Below are positions 14,783 through 23,700 of a stretch of 26,809 bases of DNA, one piece after another (position 1 is the stretch's first letter; each line of letters starts with the position of its first letter). The notes under the pieces are model-generated. The model was not told where the DNA came from. It saw nothing but the letters and a program-made list of their open reading frames with translations, and searched no databases. The position numbers and the translations under genes are program-made. Where the stretch lies: assembly GCA_934277845.1 (NCBI GenBank), contig CAKQVV010000011.1, positions 1 through 26,809 of the forward strand, written 5' to 3'. The stretch is from an uncultured Clostridia bacterium. Its GTDB lineage: Bacteria > Bacillota > Clostridia > Christensenellales > Pumilibacteraceae.

Positions 14783-15667
14783 TTACGCTTCGCGGTTGTC
14801 GCCGAGGAAGAAGACGGCGAGAGTACCGGGACCGGAATGAGAGCCGATGACCTGATCGATATAGTTGATCGTAATACTCTTACATTCGGACTGTTCGCGG
14901 ATCATTCCGGCAAGCGCTTCCGCGTCGCCCGGGCAATCGCCGTGCGCGATATAGACGATCTGATTCTTTTTGTCATAAGCCTTTTCGACGTACTTTTTGA
15001 ACAGCCACTTGACCGCCGCTTTTCTGCCGATAACCTTGCCCACGGCAATGAGTTTTCCGTGATTGTTGCAGCACATTACGGGTTTGATTTTCAGAATAGT
15101 ACCGATGATCGCGGTGCCGCTGCCGATACGACCTCCGCGTTTTAAGTACAGTAGGTCGTCGACGGTGAACTGGTGGCAGGTTTTCAGTTTGATGTCCTCG
15201 GCAAAGTCGCGCACTTCTTCGATAGTCTTGCCTTTGAGTTGTTCTTCGAGCGCGTAAGTCACGATCAGTCCTTCGCCCATGCACGCGGCAAGCGTGTCGA
15301 GAGCGTAAAACTTGCGATCGGGATAGGCTGCAAGCAGTTCTTTTCCCGCCGCCGCGACGTTGGCGTAGGTTGCGGACAGTCCCGACGAAAAGCCGAGATA
15401 GAGGACGTCCTTGCCGGACGCGAGGTACGGTTCGAAAAACGCTTTCGCGGTGTCGACGTTGACGCAACTCGTGGAAACTTTACCGCCTTCGCGCATCGCC
15501 TTGTAAAAAGCCGGCAGGTCGCTGGGTTTGCCCTTTTCATAGCCGTAGTATTCTTCGCCGTTCAGCATGTAGGTGAGGGGAAGTATGTCGAGGTCGTATT
15601 TTGCAATCAGTTCGTCGGTAAGGTTTGCCGAAGAGTCGGTAATGATAACGTAATCTGTATTTTTCAT
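14783..15667 (-). CDS. DegV family protein (fatty-acid-binding, FakB-like)
   Basis: 294 residues, typical of the family, with GGAG eight bases before the ATG. Visible signatures are the N-terminal ITDSSANL strand-loop, KVSTSCVN (which contacts the lipid carboxylate in known structures), LGFSSGLSATY, the central DTLAACMGEG segment, DLLYLKRGGRIG and the C-terminal GSHSGPGTLAVFF. DegV proteins bind a fatty acid in a buried tunnel. In Firmicutes, FakB members present exogenous fatty acids to the kinase FakA, and the acyl phosphate enters phospholipid synthesis. No fakA is nearby, so the partner would be elsewhere. The gene is transcribed away from the DUF1836 gene, with a palindrome over its promoter. 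Confidence 0.93.
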   Translation of the reverse strand: MKNTDYVIITDSSANLTDELIAKYDLDILPLTYMLNGEEYYGYEKGKPSDLPAFYKAMREGGKVSTSCVNVDTAKAFFEPYLASGKDVLYLGFSSGLSATYANVAAAGKELLAAYPDRKFYALDTLAACMGEGLIVTYALEEQLKGKTIEEVRDFAEDIKLKTCHQFTVDDLLYLKRGGRIGSGTAIIGTILKIKPVMCCNNHGKLIAVGKVIGRKAAVKWLFKKYVEKAYDKKNQIVYIAHGDCPGDAEALAGMIREQSECKSITINYIDQVIGSHSGPGTLAVFFLGDNREA

Positions 15668-15708
15668 AATCTTTACTCCTAAATAATTCGTTTTTTGATA
15701 TTTTATTA

Positions 15709-15753
15709 TCTAGTTTACAAAACTAGTATAATTGATTTTTTATAATATGTCAA
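15709..15753 (-). promoter_or_regulatory. degV promoter with palindromic operator candidate
   Basis: Minus strand: TTGACA (15748-15753), 17 bp, TATACT (15725-15730). The palindrome CTAGTTT-ACA-AAACTAG (15710-15726) overlaps the -10 by two bases and covers the start site, a classic repressor position. It is the only strong inverted repeat in the degV/DUF1836 intergenic region. Confidence 0.8.
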
Positions 15754-15773
15754 GAAATTTATGTGATAAATAC

Positions 15774-15802
15774 TTGTAATATTACGAAATTTATGATACA
15801 AT
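15774..15802 (+). promoter_or_regulatory. Promoter of the DUF1836 gene
   Basis: TTGTAA (15774-15779), 17 bp, TACAAT (15797-15802), giving a leader of about 50 nt. It is divergent from the degV promoter and does not overlap it. Confidence 0.65.
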
Positions 15803-15861
15803 GTATAAGTAAATTATGTAAATGCCGCTATGCCATCGATTTAATAAGGGATACAGGGTAT

Positions 15862-16542
15862 ATGGACGATTCGATAATACCGAAATTTCACGATTTTGAC
15901 ATTTTAAAAGACTTTGAGGTTTTCCGCGACGATATCGGCGGATTCAAACTCCCGAGATTTCACGAACTCCCCGACGTGGGACTTTACATGGATCAGGTCG
16001 TGAGTATAATCGATAAATATTTCAAGGTTCTCGACCGCGACGACGACAAGCCGATCATCACTTCGTCGATGATCAACAACTATGTCAAACTCGGCATAAT
16101 TCCGCCGCCCATGAGAAAACGTTACGGCGCGGAACACCTGGCTTACCTTATTATGATATGTCTCTTAAAACAGATATTGTCGATGAGCGAGATCACCTTG
16201 CTTATCGGCGGGTACGGAGAGGCGCTCGACGAAAAGTACGACAAGTTTTGTTCGTTACAGGAAAAAGTGTTCACCGATCTCGATATTTCCGACACCGCGG
16301 ATCCGTTGTCGCTGTCCATGCTTGCGCTGACGACCAAACTCTATGCGCAGAAACTCATCAAGTTCCAGCTGGACGCGATCAGGGAAGAAACCGCGAAGAT
16401 AGCGTCCGCACGCGAAGAGGCGAATAAAAGAGAAACGAAAAAAGCGGAAGAAGAGAAAAACGCCAAGGCGGAAGAAAAAGCCGCCGACCGCCACGAAAAA
16501 CACCGCGGCAAAGACGAAAAGGAAAAGCCCGCCGAGGACTGA
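15862..16542 (+). CDS. DUF1836 family protein, MerR-like helix-turn-helix
   Basis: The start was placed at the ATG at 15862 (MDDSIIPKF), with AGGG a few bases upstream. The in-frame ATG at 15763 lies upstream of the predicted transcription start and adds a Cys-rich, non-homologous leader. The protein has 226 residues. The DUF1836 core covers about 15-150: LPRFHELPDVGLYMDQV, then ITSSMINNYVKLGIIPPP followed by RYGAEHLAYLIMICLLKQILSMSEI, which reads like the first helices of a MerR-type winged helix with 'non-dividing' dimer contacts. Residues 185-226 are a highly charged Lys/Glu coiled-coil tail. The family is confined to Firmicutes and has no established function; DNA binding is inferred. Its position divergent from degV, with a palindrome between, makes it a candidate regulator of degV. 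Confidence 0.88.
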   Translation: MDDSIIPKFHDFDILKDFEVFRDDIGGFKLPRFHELPDVGLYMDQVVSIIDKYFKVLDRDDDKPIITSSMINNYVKLGIIPPPMRKRYGAEHLAYLIMICLLKQILSMSEITLLIGGYGEALDEKYDKFCSLQEKVFTDLDISDTADPLSLSMLALTTKLYAQKLIKFQLDAIREETAKIASAREEANKRETKKAEEEKNAKAEEKAADRHEKHRGKDEKEKPAED

Positions 16543-16564
16543 TACGGCAGATTGAGAATATAAA

Positions 16565-16600
16565 AATACCGCAACGGTTCGTTTCGTTACGGTATTTATT
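16565..16600. terminator. Bidirectional terminator between DUF1836 and lipoprotein genes
   Basis: AATACCGCAACG pairs with CGTTACGGTATT, with one C-A mismatch. The plus strand continues TATTTATTTT, and the minus strand gives TTTTTATATT. It serves both convergent genes. Confidence 0.85.
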
Positions 16601-16622
16601 TTATTTATTGCAATTGTTCTAT

Positions 16623-17576
16623 TTACTCGGGTTTTACCGCGGAGTAGTCGGTGAGCGAGAACTCGGTGGTGTATTCGATCGTGGCGGTAGCGGGGCTGTA
16701 CTCATAGGTTTTCATGAGAACGAGCGGACGCTTGATCACCGCGTTTTCGCCGAGGCGGAACTGCGTGAGCGAGTAGTAGAGATCGATGGGCGAGCCGGAT
16801 TCGGTTTCGTTTATCGACAGCGAAGTCTTGACGGCTTTGACGCTGGCTACTTCGTCGAGTCCGTATTGTCCGCGGAAGTTTTCGGCAAGGTTGAGCGTTT
16901 CTTCGCTGCCTTCTGCGGAGCAGGAAAACTTCATTTTCGTTGCGGAGAACGTGCCGCGAACGTGCATATCGAAGAAGTTGGCGAGTTTGAACGTATTGCT
17001 GCCGCCTGCTTTAATGTCGGTAAAGCCGCGGAGAACGTAGTACAGCGTTTCGTTGTCGTAAACGCCCGAGAGGTTTTCGCCCGAAAAGTCTATAGAGGAC
17101 GCTTCCTTGCCGTTTTTCAGCCAGCTAAGTTCGGACTTCTTGTTCTCGTAGTCGACGGTGAGACGGTAACTGTTGTTCAGTACGTCCGTGCGGTCGGCAA
17201 GGTCCACCGTCTTTTCGGAAGAAACGGGGAAGAAAACCTTGGAATCCATCTTCGATTTCGAGGTGATGACGTCGGTCTTGCCCCTGTCCGCCTCGTCCGC
17301 TTGGTCGTTGTAGGTGATAGTAAACTCCTCGGTGATTTCCGAATAGTTTTCGTCTGCCGACGCGATCGTGAATACGGCGGTGCCGCTTGCCACGACCGTG
17401 CCGTCTTTGTTCTTTTTCGCGACGGAATAGGTCGAACTCTCGTAAAATTCGGTTTTGCTCGCAGTCCAGGGTGCGGGGATTTCCGGCTGAACTTCGGTCA
17501 CGGTATTGCCGCCCGTGCACGCGGCAAACGCGAACACGCTGACGAGCGCGAGTAATATGCTTAATAATTTTTTCAT
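16623..17576 (-). CDS. Lipoprotein of unknown function
   Basis: The start was chosen at the ATG at 17576, with AAGGTG seven bases upstream; the open frame extends further but without a signal peptide. It encodes 317 residues beginning with a clear lipoprotein signal (MKKLLSILLALVSVFAFAAC, Cys 20 as the lipidated residue), then Thr/Gly/Asn. The mature part is mostly beta-strand-like, alternating polar and aromatic residues, with a GTAVFTI repeat-like strand and no catalytic motif I recognise. It would sit on the outer face of the membrane. The composition recalls beta-sandwich or DUF3108-like substrate-holding lipoproteins, but I cannot assign a family. It has its own promoter and terminator and is divergent from addB, with no functional link implied. 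Confidence 0.88.
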   Translation of the reverse strand: MKKLLSILLALVSVFAFAACTGGNTVTEVQPEIPAPWTASKTEFYESSTYSVAKKNKDGTVVASGTAVFTIASADENYSEITEEFTITYNDQADEADRGKTDVITSKSKMDSKVFFPVSSEKTVDLADRTDVLNNSYRLTVDYENKKSELSWLKNGKEASSIDFSGENLSGVYDNETLYYVLRGFTDIKAGGSNTFKLANFFDMHVRGTFSATKMKFSCSAEGSEETLNLAENFRGQYGLDEVASVKAVKTSLSINETESGSPIDLYYSLTQFRLGENAVIKRPLVLMKTYEYSPATATIEYTTEFSLTDYSAVKPE

Positions 17577-17655
17577 TGACGACACCTTTACTAGCGTGGA
17601 TTTATCTCGATTTCGGGTGCGGCACTCGGTTTCGCCGCCCCGATTTTCGCTATAA

Positions 17656-17684
17656 AGTATAACACAACGGCAAAAACTAATCAA
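17656..17684 (-). promoter_or_regulatory. Promoter of the lipoprotein gene
   Basis: Minus strand: TTGATT (17679-17684), 17 bp, TATACT (17656-17661). The leader is about 70 nt. Confidence 0.7.
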
Positions 17685-17796
17685 GCGTTTGACAAGTTTT
17701 GCGCCGTTCGCGCCGAATCGTGACGCGGTTTTCACCGTTTTTTCGCGGTTTGCGTACCCGAAACGGTGCAAAGCAAGAAAACCTGCGGCGTTTTGC

Positions 17797-17825
17797 TTGA
17801 AAATTCGTCGAAAAAAAGTTAAAAT
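17797..17825 (+). promoter_or_regulatory. addBA promoter, predicted to give a leaderless mRNA
   Basis: TTGAAA (17797-17802), 17 bp, TAAAAT (17820-17825). The usual start, seven bases after the -10, is 17832, which is the A of the addB ATG. An in-frame TAA at 17820 and the lack of any Shine-Dalgarno agree with a leaderless start. Confidence 0.6.
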
Positions 17826-17831
17826 AACATT

Positions 17832-20774
17832 ATGGTAATCACGGAGAAATCATATACCGACGCGCTCGACCGCGTAGTCGAACTTCTCGAAAAACGCAAG
17901 CCGAGCCTTGACGTAAACAATATCGTCATCGTACCGGACATCTATACGTTCGCGCTCGAAAAGCGTCTGTTTTCGCACGGCAAGGGCGCGTTCGATCTCG
18001 AAGTCACGACTTTCAATCGCCTGTATACGCGGCTTGCCGCGGGCGGGACGCGCACCGCGCTGAGCAAACAAGGCGCGCTTATGCTGCTGAAAAAAGTTTG
18101 CCGCGAACACGCCGGCGAACTGTCGTGCTATACGCGCTCGTGTCTTCGCACGGGGTTTGCGGTCAAACTTTACGATGCGCTGAACACCCTGCGCGCGTGC
18201 TCGGTAAGTCCCTTTGACCTCGTGAACGCCGAAGGACTGAAAAAGGCGGGGGATCTTGCCGTGCTTTACCGCGAGTACCTTGCCGAAATCGAAGGGAAAT
18301 ACGTCGACGCGGCGGGCAGAAACCGCTTGCTCGGCGAAACGATAGAACGCTCGGGCGTATTAGCAGACACCAACGTGTACGTCACGCTTTACGACCAGTT
18401 TTCTTCGGAAGCAAAACGCCTGCTGACGATAATCGAGCGGAACGCGCTTTCGCTCATGGTGGTGGAAGCCGCGCCGCCGGAAGGATATAAGGTGCCGTCC
18501 GCGCCGGTGGTGATGCGATGTCCCGACCGCGCGTCTGAGTACAAAGAAGCGGCTAAACGTATCGCAAGTTACGTTTACGGCGGCGGCAGTTACGACGATA
18601 TTTGTATCGTCGACCAGAGCGGCGAATATCACGCCGCCAAGCGTATACTGGAAGAATTCGGTATTCCTTACTACACCGGCGAAAAATTGCCGCTCGCGAA
18701 AACAGAACTCTCGCGGTTCGTGTTTTCCGCGCTGGAATGCGTGCGCCGACATTTCCGCACCGCGGACATGCTCGCGTTGTCCGGCAACGCTTATACCGGC
18801 GTAACCTCGCGTGACGCCGACTTTTTCAGATATTACGTCAATCGTTATTGCGTGGACTATCTCGGTTTTACCGAGCCGTTTATCGCGCGCGACGATTGCC
18901 CGCCCGACGCGGCGGAAGGCGCGGAACGTACCCGTGCAAGGCTGATCGGACTTCTGGGCACGCTCGACGGTTGTTTCGTTTCGGCGGAAACGCTGTCCGA
19001 GAAACTTCTAGCGCTGTTTTCCGTGTGCGGAGCAAAGGAAACTACCGACGAATTGTCGGCGGCGGACGAGGACGGCAAGGATTACGGCGGAGTTTACGAA
19101 AAGACCGCCGAACTGGTGGGACTTTTCGGCGCGCTGGGCGGCGGAGGCGCGGTCACGCCCGAAGAAATGACGGACGTGCTGCGCGAGATTTTCGACGGCA
19201 CCGAGGTTTCGCTCGTACCCAACCGCGCGAACGTCGTGCAGATAGGTCCACTCTCTCAGTACCGCGGATCGCGCTTAAAGTACGCGATAGTGGTGGGATT
19301 CAACGACGGCGAAATCCCCGTGACGAACCTCGACGACGGCTTACTTACCGACGCGGACGCGGAGAGATTGCACGGTTACGCGCTGAAAGTCGAGCCGTGC
19401 ACCGCCGAGAAAAACGCGCTGTGCCGAGGCGAACTGTGGCATTTCCTGAAAGCCGCGGAAAGGCTGTTTATCACCTATCGCGACGACGGCGGCGCGAAAC
19501 CCGCGTTCGATCTCAAACTGCTACTCGCAAAGAACGGCATCGTCGAGCGCTCGACCGAGGACTATAATCAATTACTGAAAACCGCGACCGATCCGGAAAC
19601 GGTCGCAAGGCTGACCGGCTCGCGTTCGATCGCGCTGGAAACGTTGCTTGCCGATCCCGGGCTGCCGTATGCCGGCTCGCTGAAAGCGGCGGCGGGCGAC
19701 GTCGGCAACGTGCTCGACCGGCGCGTGCGTCCTGCGCGGCTCAGTCCCGGCCGCATACCGTTCCTTCGCGGCAAAGCGACTTCGGTCAGCGCGCTTCAAA
19801 CGTATTTCGAGTGTCCTTACAAATATTTTTTCCGGTACGGACTGAAAATCAAAAAAGCGGATGACGGACTGGTCACACCCATAGACGTGGGACAATTTCT
19901 GCACAAGACGGTCGAACTTTTCGTGGCTGCCGGCATGCCCGAAAACGTGGCGGAATTCGTGGAAAAGACCGCCGATGAAGAAAAGGAAAAGTTCGCAAAA
20001 TACAGGCTGAAAGAAAACGAGCGCACGTTTAACCGGTTGAAAACCGAAGCGGTCGCGCTGTGCGGCATAGTGTCCGATCAGGTAAAGGCAGGTTCGTTCC
20101 GACCTCTTGCCACGGAAGCGTCGTTCGGGCGCGAGGATTCGCGGCTGAACACCGTGACGTTGCCGCGCTCGGGCGTAAAACTTGTCGGCGACATCGACAG
20201 AATCGACACGTTCGGGCATCGCGCCCGCGTCATCGATTACAAGACGGGCACTATCGCGTTCTCGTGGAGCGACCTGTATTTCGGCAAAAAAATACAGTTG
20301 ATGATTTACACGCGCGTGATGAAGGAGAACGGCTACCGTCCCGCGGGATTCTTTTATTTCCCGTTTTCCGTGCGTTGGAGCGACGGGGAGTACGACCACA
20401 GGCTGAAAGGTGCGTTCGACGCGTCTCCGGATATGCTCGCCGCGCTTGACGGCAGCCTCGTCGAGCCGAACAAGAGCAAAGTCATAGAGGCGACGGTCAA
20501 AAAGGACAAGGACGGCGGGATCGTCGTCGGCGGCAAGAACACTCACGCCTGTACCGAAGCGGAACTGGACGCGGCGGCGGAATACGCCGTGGCGGTCGCG
20601 GACAAGGCGGCGACGGAAATCATGGACGGAAACATAATCGCTTCGCCGGCGATCGTCGGCAAGCGTCGGGCATGCGCTTATTGCGACTATGCCGCGGCGT
20701 GCGGAGCGGAAGCCGAAGGGCGCACGGTGAGCGGCGCAGGCAAGGACGATATAATCGCGGCGGTGACAAAATGA
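17832..20774 (+). CDS. addB: AddB subunit of the AddAB helicase-nuclease
   Basis: 980 residues, somewhat shorter than the ~1160 of B. subtilis. The C-terminal PD-(D/E)XK nuclease is present: VGDIDRID (about residues 783-790) and VIDYKTG (about 800). The four iron-sulphur cysteines characteristic of AddB are C661 (YFECPYKYFF), C948, C951 and C957 (CAYCDYAAAC). The N-terminal part keeps the inactive helicase outline (VIVPDIYTF at 33-41, IVVGFNDGEIPV). The Walker A P-loop expected near residues 8-15 is replaced by a helix-like EKSYTDALDRVVELLE. AddB scans for Chi-like sites and cuts the 5' strand during double-strand-break repair in the cytoplasm. The stop codon overlaps the addA start (ATGA). 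No ribosome binding site precedes the ATG, and an in-frame stop excludes a longer N terminus. Confidence 0.92.
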   Translation: MVITEKSYTDALDRVVELLEKRKPSLDVNNIVIVPDIYTFALEKRLFSHGKGAFDLEVTTFNRLYTRLAAGGTRTALSKQGALMLLKKVCREHAGELSCYTRSCLRTGFAVKLYDALNTLRACSVSPFDLVNAEGLKKAGDLAVLYREYLAEIEGKYVDAAGRNRLLGETIERSGVLADTNVYVTLYDQFSSEAKRLLTIIERNALSLMVVEAAPPEGYKVPSAPVVMRCPDRASEYKEAAKRIASYVYGGGSYDDICIVDQSGEYHAAKRILEEFGIPYYTGEKLPLAKTELSRFVFSALECVRRHFRTADMLALSGNAYTGVTSRDADFFRYYVNRYCVDYLGFTEPFIARDDCPPDAAEGAERTRARLIGLLGTLDGCFVSAETLSEKLLALFSVCGAKETTDELSAADEDGKDYGGVYEKTAELVGLFGALGGGGAVTPEEMTDVLREIFDGTEVSLVPNRANVVQIGPLSQYRGSRLKYAIVVGFNDGEIPVTNLDDGLLTDADAERLHGYALKVEPCTAEKNALCRGELWHFLKAAERLFITYRDDGGAKPAFDLKLLLAKNGIVERSTEDYNQLLKTATDPETVARLTGSRSIALETLLADPGLPYAGSLKAAAGDVGNVLDRRVRPARLSPGRIPFLRGKATSVSALQTYFECPYKYFFRYGLKIKKADDGLVTPIDVGQFLHKTVELFVAAGMPENVAEFVEKTADEEKEKFAKYRLKENERTFNRLKTEAVALCGIVSDQVKAGSFRPLATEASFGREDSRLNTVTLPRSGVKLVGDIDRIDTFGHRARVIDYKTGTIAFSWSDLYFGKKIQLMIYTRVMKENGYRPAGFFYFPFSVRWSDGEYDHRLKGAFDASPDMLAALDGSLVEPNKSKVIEATVKKDKDGGIVVGGKNTHACTEAELDAAAEYAVAVADKAATEIMDGNIIASPAIVGKRRACAYCDYAAACGAEAEGRTVSGAGKDDIIAAVTK

Positions 20775-23700
20775 ATTTTACCGAAGAACAAAATCAGGCG
20801 ATCAATTCGAGAGAAAAGAAACTGCTGGTATCGGCTTCGGCGGGCAGCGGCAAGACCACCGTCATGATCCGTCGTATTCTCTCGCTGATCGAAGAAGGCG
20901 CGTCGCTGGAAAACATGGTCGTGTGCACGTTCACTCGGTCGGCGGCGGCGGATATGCGCGACAAACTGCAAAACGCTTTGCTTAAAAGAGTGGACGACGG
21001 CAGCGGGTTTGCGGCGGTTGCCGAGCGCGAACTTTTACTGTTGCCGACCGCCGAAATAAGCACGCTTCACAGTTGGTGTCAGCGGCTTATACGCAATTAT
21101 TTTTACGTTATCGGCGCGGATCCGGCGTTTGAGATAGCAGACGAAGAAGAGGCGAACGCCATGCTATCCGACGCGATCGACGAAGCGGTAGAGGATAAAA
21201 TCGCGGAGGGCGACGCGGACTTTGCCGAGTTTTACGACGTGATGCTGTCGGGAAGAACGGACTACGCGCTCAAAAAACTCGTGCGCGAAGTCTATCACTA
21301 TGCCAAGGCTCAGCCCGATCCGGAAGCGTGGCTAAGGAGCGGATCGACGGATGGGCTTCGTCATCCCGAGTATGCCGAAATGCTGCTTGACAACGCGCGG
21401 GTGCGGCTGACAGCGCGGTTTTTGCCGCGCGCGAAAGACCTTTTGTCACGCACTGCGGCAGCAGGGTTCAAGCGCAATTACCCGGCGGTCGAATCGCTGG
21501 TTCAGAAGATAGTGACCGCGTCGCCGGAGCCGCTTCCGGTGCCGGGCGGCAGGATTCCGGACGAGTTCGCGGGACTTAACGACGAGTACAAGCGGCTGAA
21601 AGACGCGTACCTGAAAGCCGAGAGAAGCGTGCTGAACTTCGACGAAACGCCCGATCCCGACGATCGGACGCGAGCGTTCACCCGCGTATTGCTGGAACTG
21701 ACGTCGAGCGCGAAAAACAAGTATGCCGAGGAAAAGAAACGCAAGGCAAGGCTGGACTATTCCGACCTCGAACACCTGACGGTGAAACTGGTGGAAAACC
21801 CCGAATGCAAAGAGGAAATCAAGGCGCGTTACCGCTATATTTTCGTGGACGAATATCAGGACGTAAACCCGCTGCAAGAGCGCATAATTTCCGCGCTCGA
21901 CGGCGCGTCGCTGTTCCTCGTGGGCGACGTAAAACAAAGTATTTACGCGTTCAGAATGTGCGATCCGAACATATTTTTGCGCAAGTATGCGCATTATGAA
22001 GAGAACGGGTTTTCCAAGCCGATCGAACTCAACGCGAATTTTCGGAGCGCGAAAGAAATACTCGATTTCGTCAACCGCACGTTCTCGCCGCTGATGACCG
22101 AAAACTTCGGCAAGATCAACTATCGCGACACCGCGACGCTCACTTCCGGCGCGGGTATAACGGGCGGCAACGTCAGTCTTAATCTTATCGTGAGCGACGG
22201 TGAAAAGACGTTGCCGGGCGGCGTGTACAGCGTGCTCGGCGGCGGGAGCGGAGTGCCGGGCGATGCCGAAGCCGAGGCAAACCGCGTGGTTGCGGACATA
22301 GTGAATCTTCTCGAGTCGGGGGAAGTCAACCTGTCCGACGGAACTAGCCGCCCCGTGCGCGAAAGCGATATTGCGGTGCTGGCGGCAACTCGCGGATCCA
22401 GACTGGGACTTATCCACTCGAAACTCAAAAAAGCGGGCGTAAATGCTTCGCTCGCCGACGCGCTCAAGTTCGCTTCCGTACCGGAAATCGCGCGGCTTGC
22501 CGAGTTTATGAAATACATCGTTTTCGGCGCGGACGACGTGGCTCTCGTGTCGGTTTTACTCTCGCCGATAGCGGGGCTTACCGAGGACGAACTCGCGCTG
22601 GTAAGAATGACCGGCGATCCCGACGAGCAACGGTTTTTCGCGGTTTGCGAGAATTACGCCGCGGCGAAAAACGATGAAATTGCGGCAAAACTGCGCGAGT
22701 TTTTCGCGCTTTCCGAGCGTTATCGCGGGTATGCGCGCACGCATACCGCATGCGAATTCGCGGGCAGGCTCGTCGCCGAGAAGAACTGGTTTCCGAGGGC
22801 GGCAGCCGGCGACGATCCGGACCTGAAAACCGACGCGCTAACGGCGTTTTTAGACCATCTCGCGGCGTCTAAATACGGTTCGAGCGTGGGCGAGTACGTC
22901 GAATATCTTGTTTCGTCGGCAGCCGAAACCGATCGCAATCCCGCTACCGACGCGGTGTCGATCATGACCGTACACGCGTCGAAAGGGCTGGAATTTCCGT
23001 TCGTGTTTTTTGTGGATACCGCGCACGGGTTCAACTTTACCGAAACGTTCGGGCGCGTCATGCTCGACGGTGCGCTCGGCGTGTGCATGAAAAACTTCGA
23101 TCTCAACGAACGCGCGGTCACGGCGAACAAACTGACTTACGTTGCGGGGCTGTGTAAGCGTCGCAGCCTTGCGGAAGAATCGATGCGCCTGTTGTATGTC
23201 GCGCTCACCCGCCCGAAACAAGGCTTGTACGTTTACGCCGCGGTCAGCGAAAAGACCGCAACCGCTCTGCGCGACGGCACGCTCGATACCGATCCCGAAG
23301 CGGGCGGATGTTTCTTTGACTGGCTCGCACCTACGTACCCCGGCTACGGCTATAACGTTTACGCCGCAGGCGACTGCACGGCGGTGAACGAAGAGGCGGA
23401 AGCGCCTGTCGTTTCTCCGCCCGACGAGGAATTTACGGCGGTACTCGACGAATATTACGACGCGCCGAAAAGGAACGTGCCGGGGCATGCGAGCGTGAAA
23501 AAGAGCGTCACAGCGATCGGCAAGGATGTCGAGGAAGAAACCGGGCAGGAATATCTTGCCGGAGCGGACGACGATCGCGCGCTCGAAAAAGGAAACGCTT
23601 ATCACAAGGCGATGGAAAAAGCCGACTATTCGCTGACGGCGGCGGAAGCGGCGGACAAACTGCGTGCGACCGAGCCGTTCTTTGCGCTTGTCGACGAGGA

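Noticed and set aside
14627..15145. A 172-codon plus-strand frame antisense to the degV 3' end
   Set aside because: It starts inside the terminator hairpin and mirrors degV codons.
15763..15861. Longer N terminus for the DUF1836 protein
   Set aside because: The extra 33 residues lie upstream of the predicted transcription start, have no ribosome binding site and do not resemble the family.
20672..20770. Upstream extension of addA inside addB
   Set aside because: The added residues are Arg-rich shadow translation of addB, and the ATG at 20771 with its ATGA overlap is the normal coupled start.
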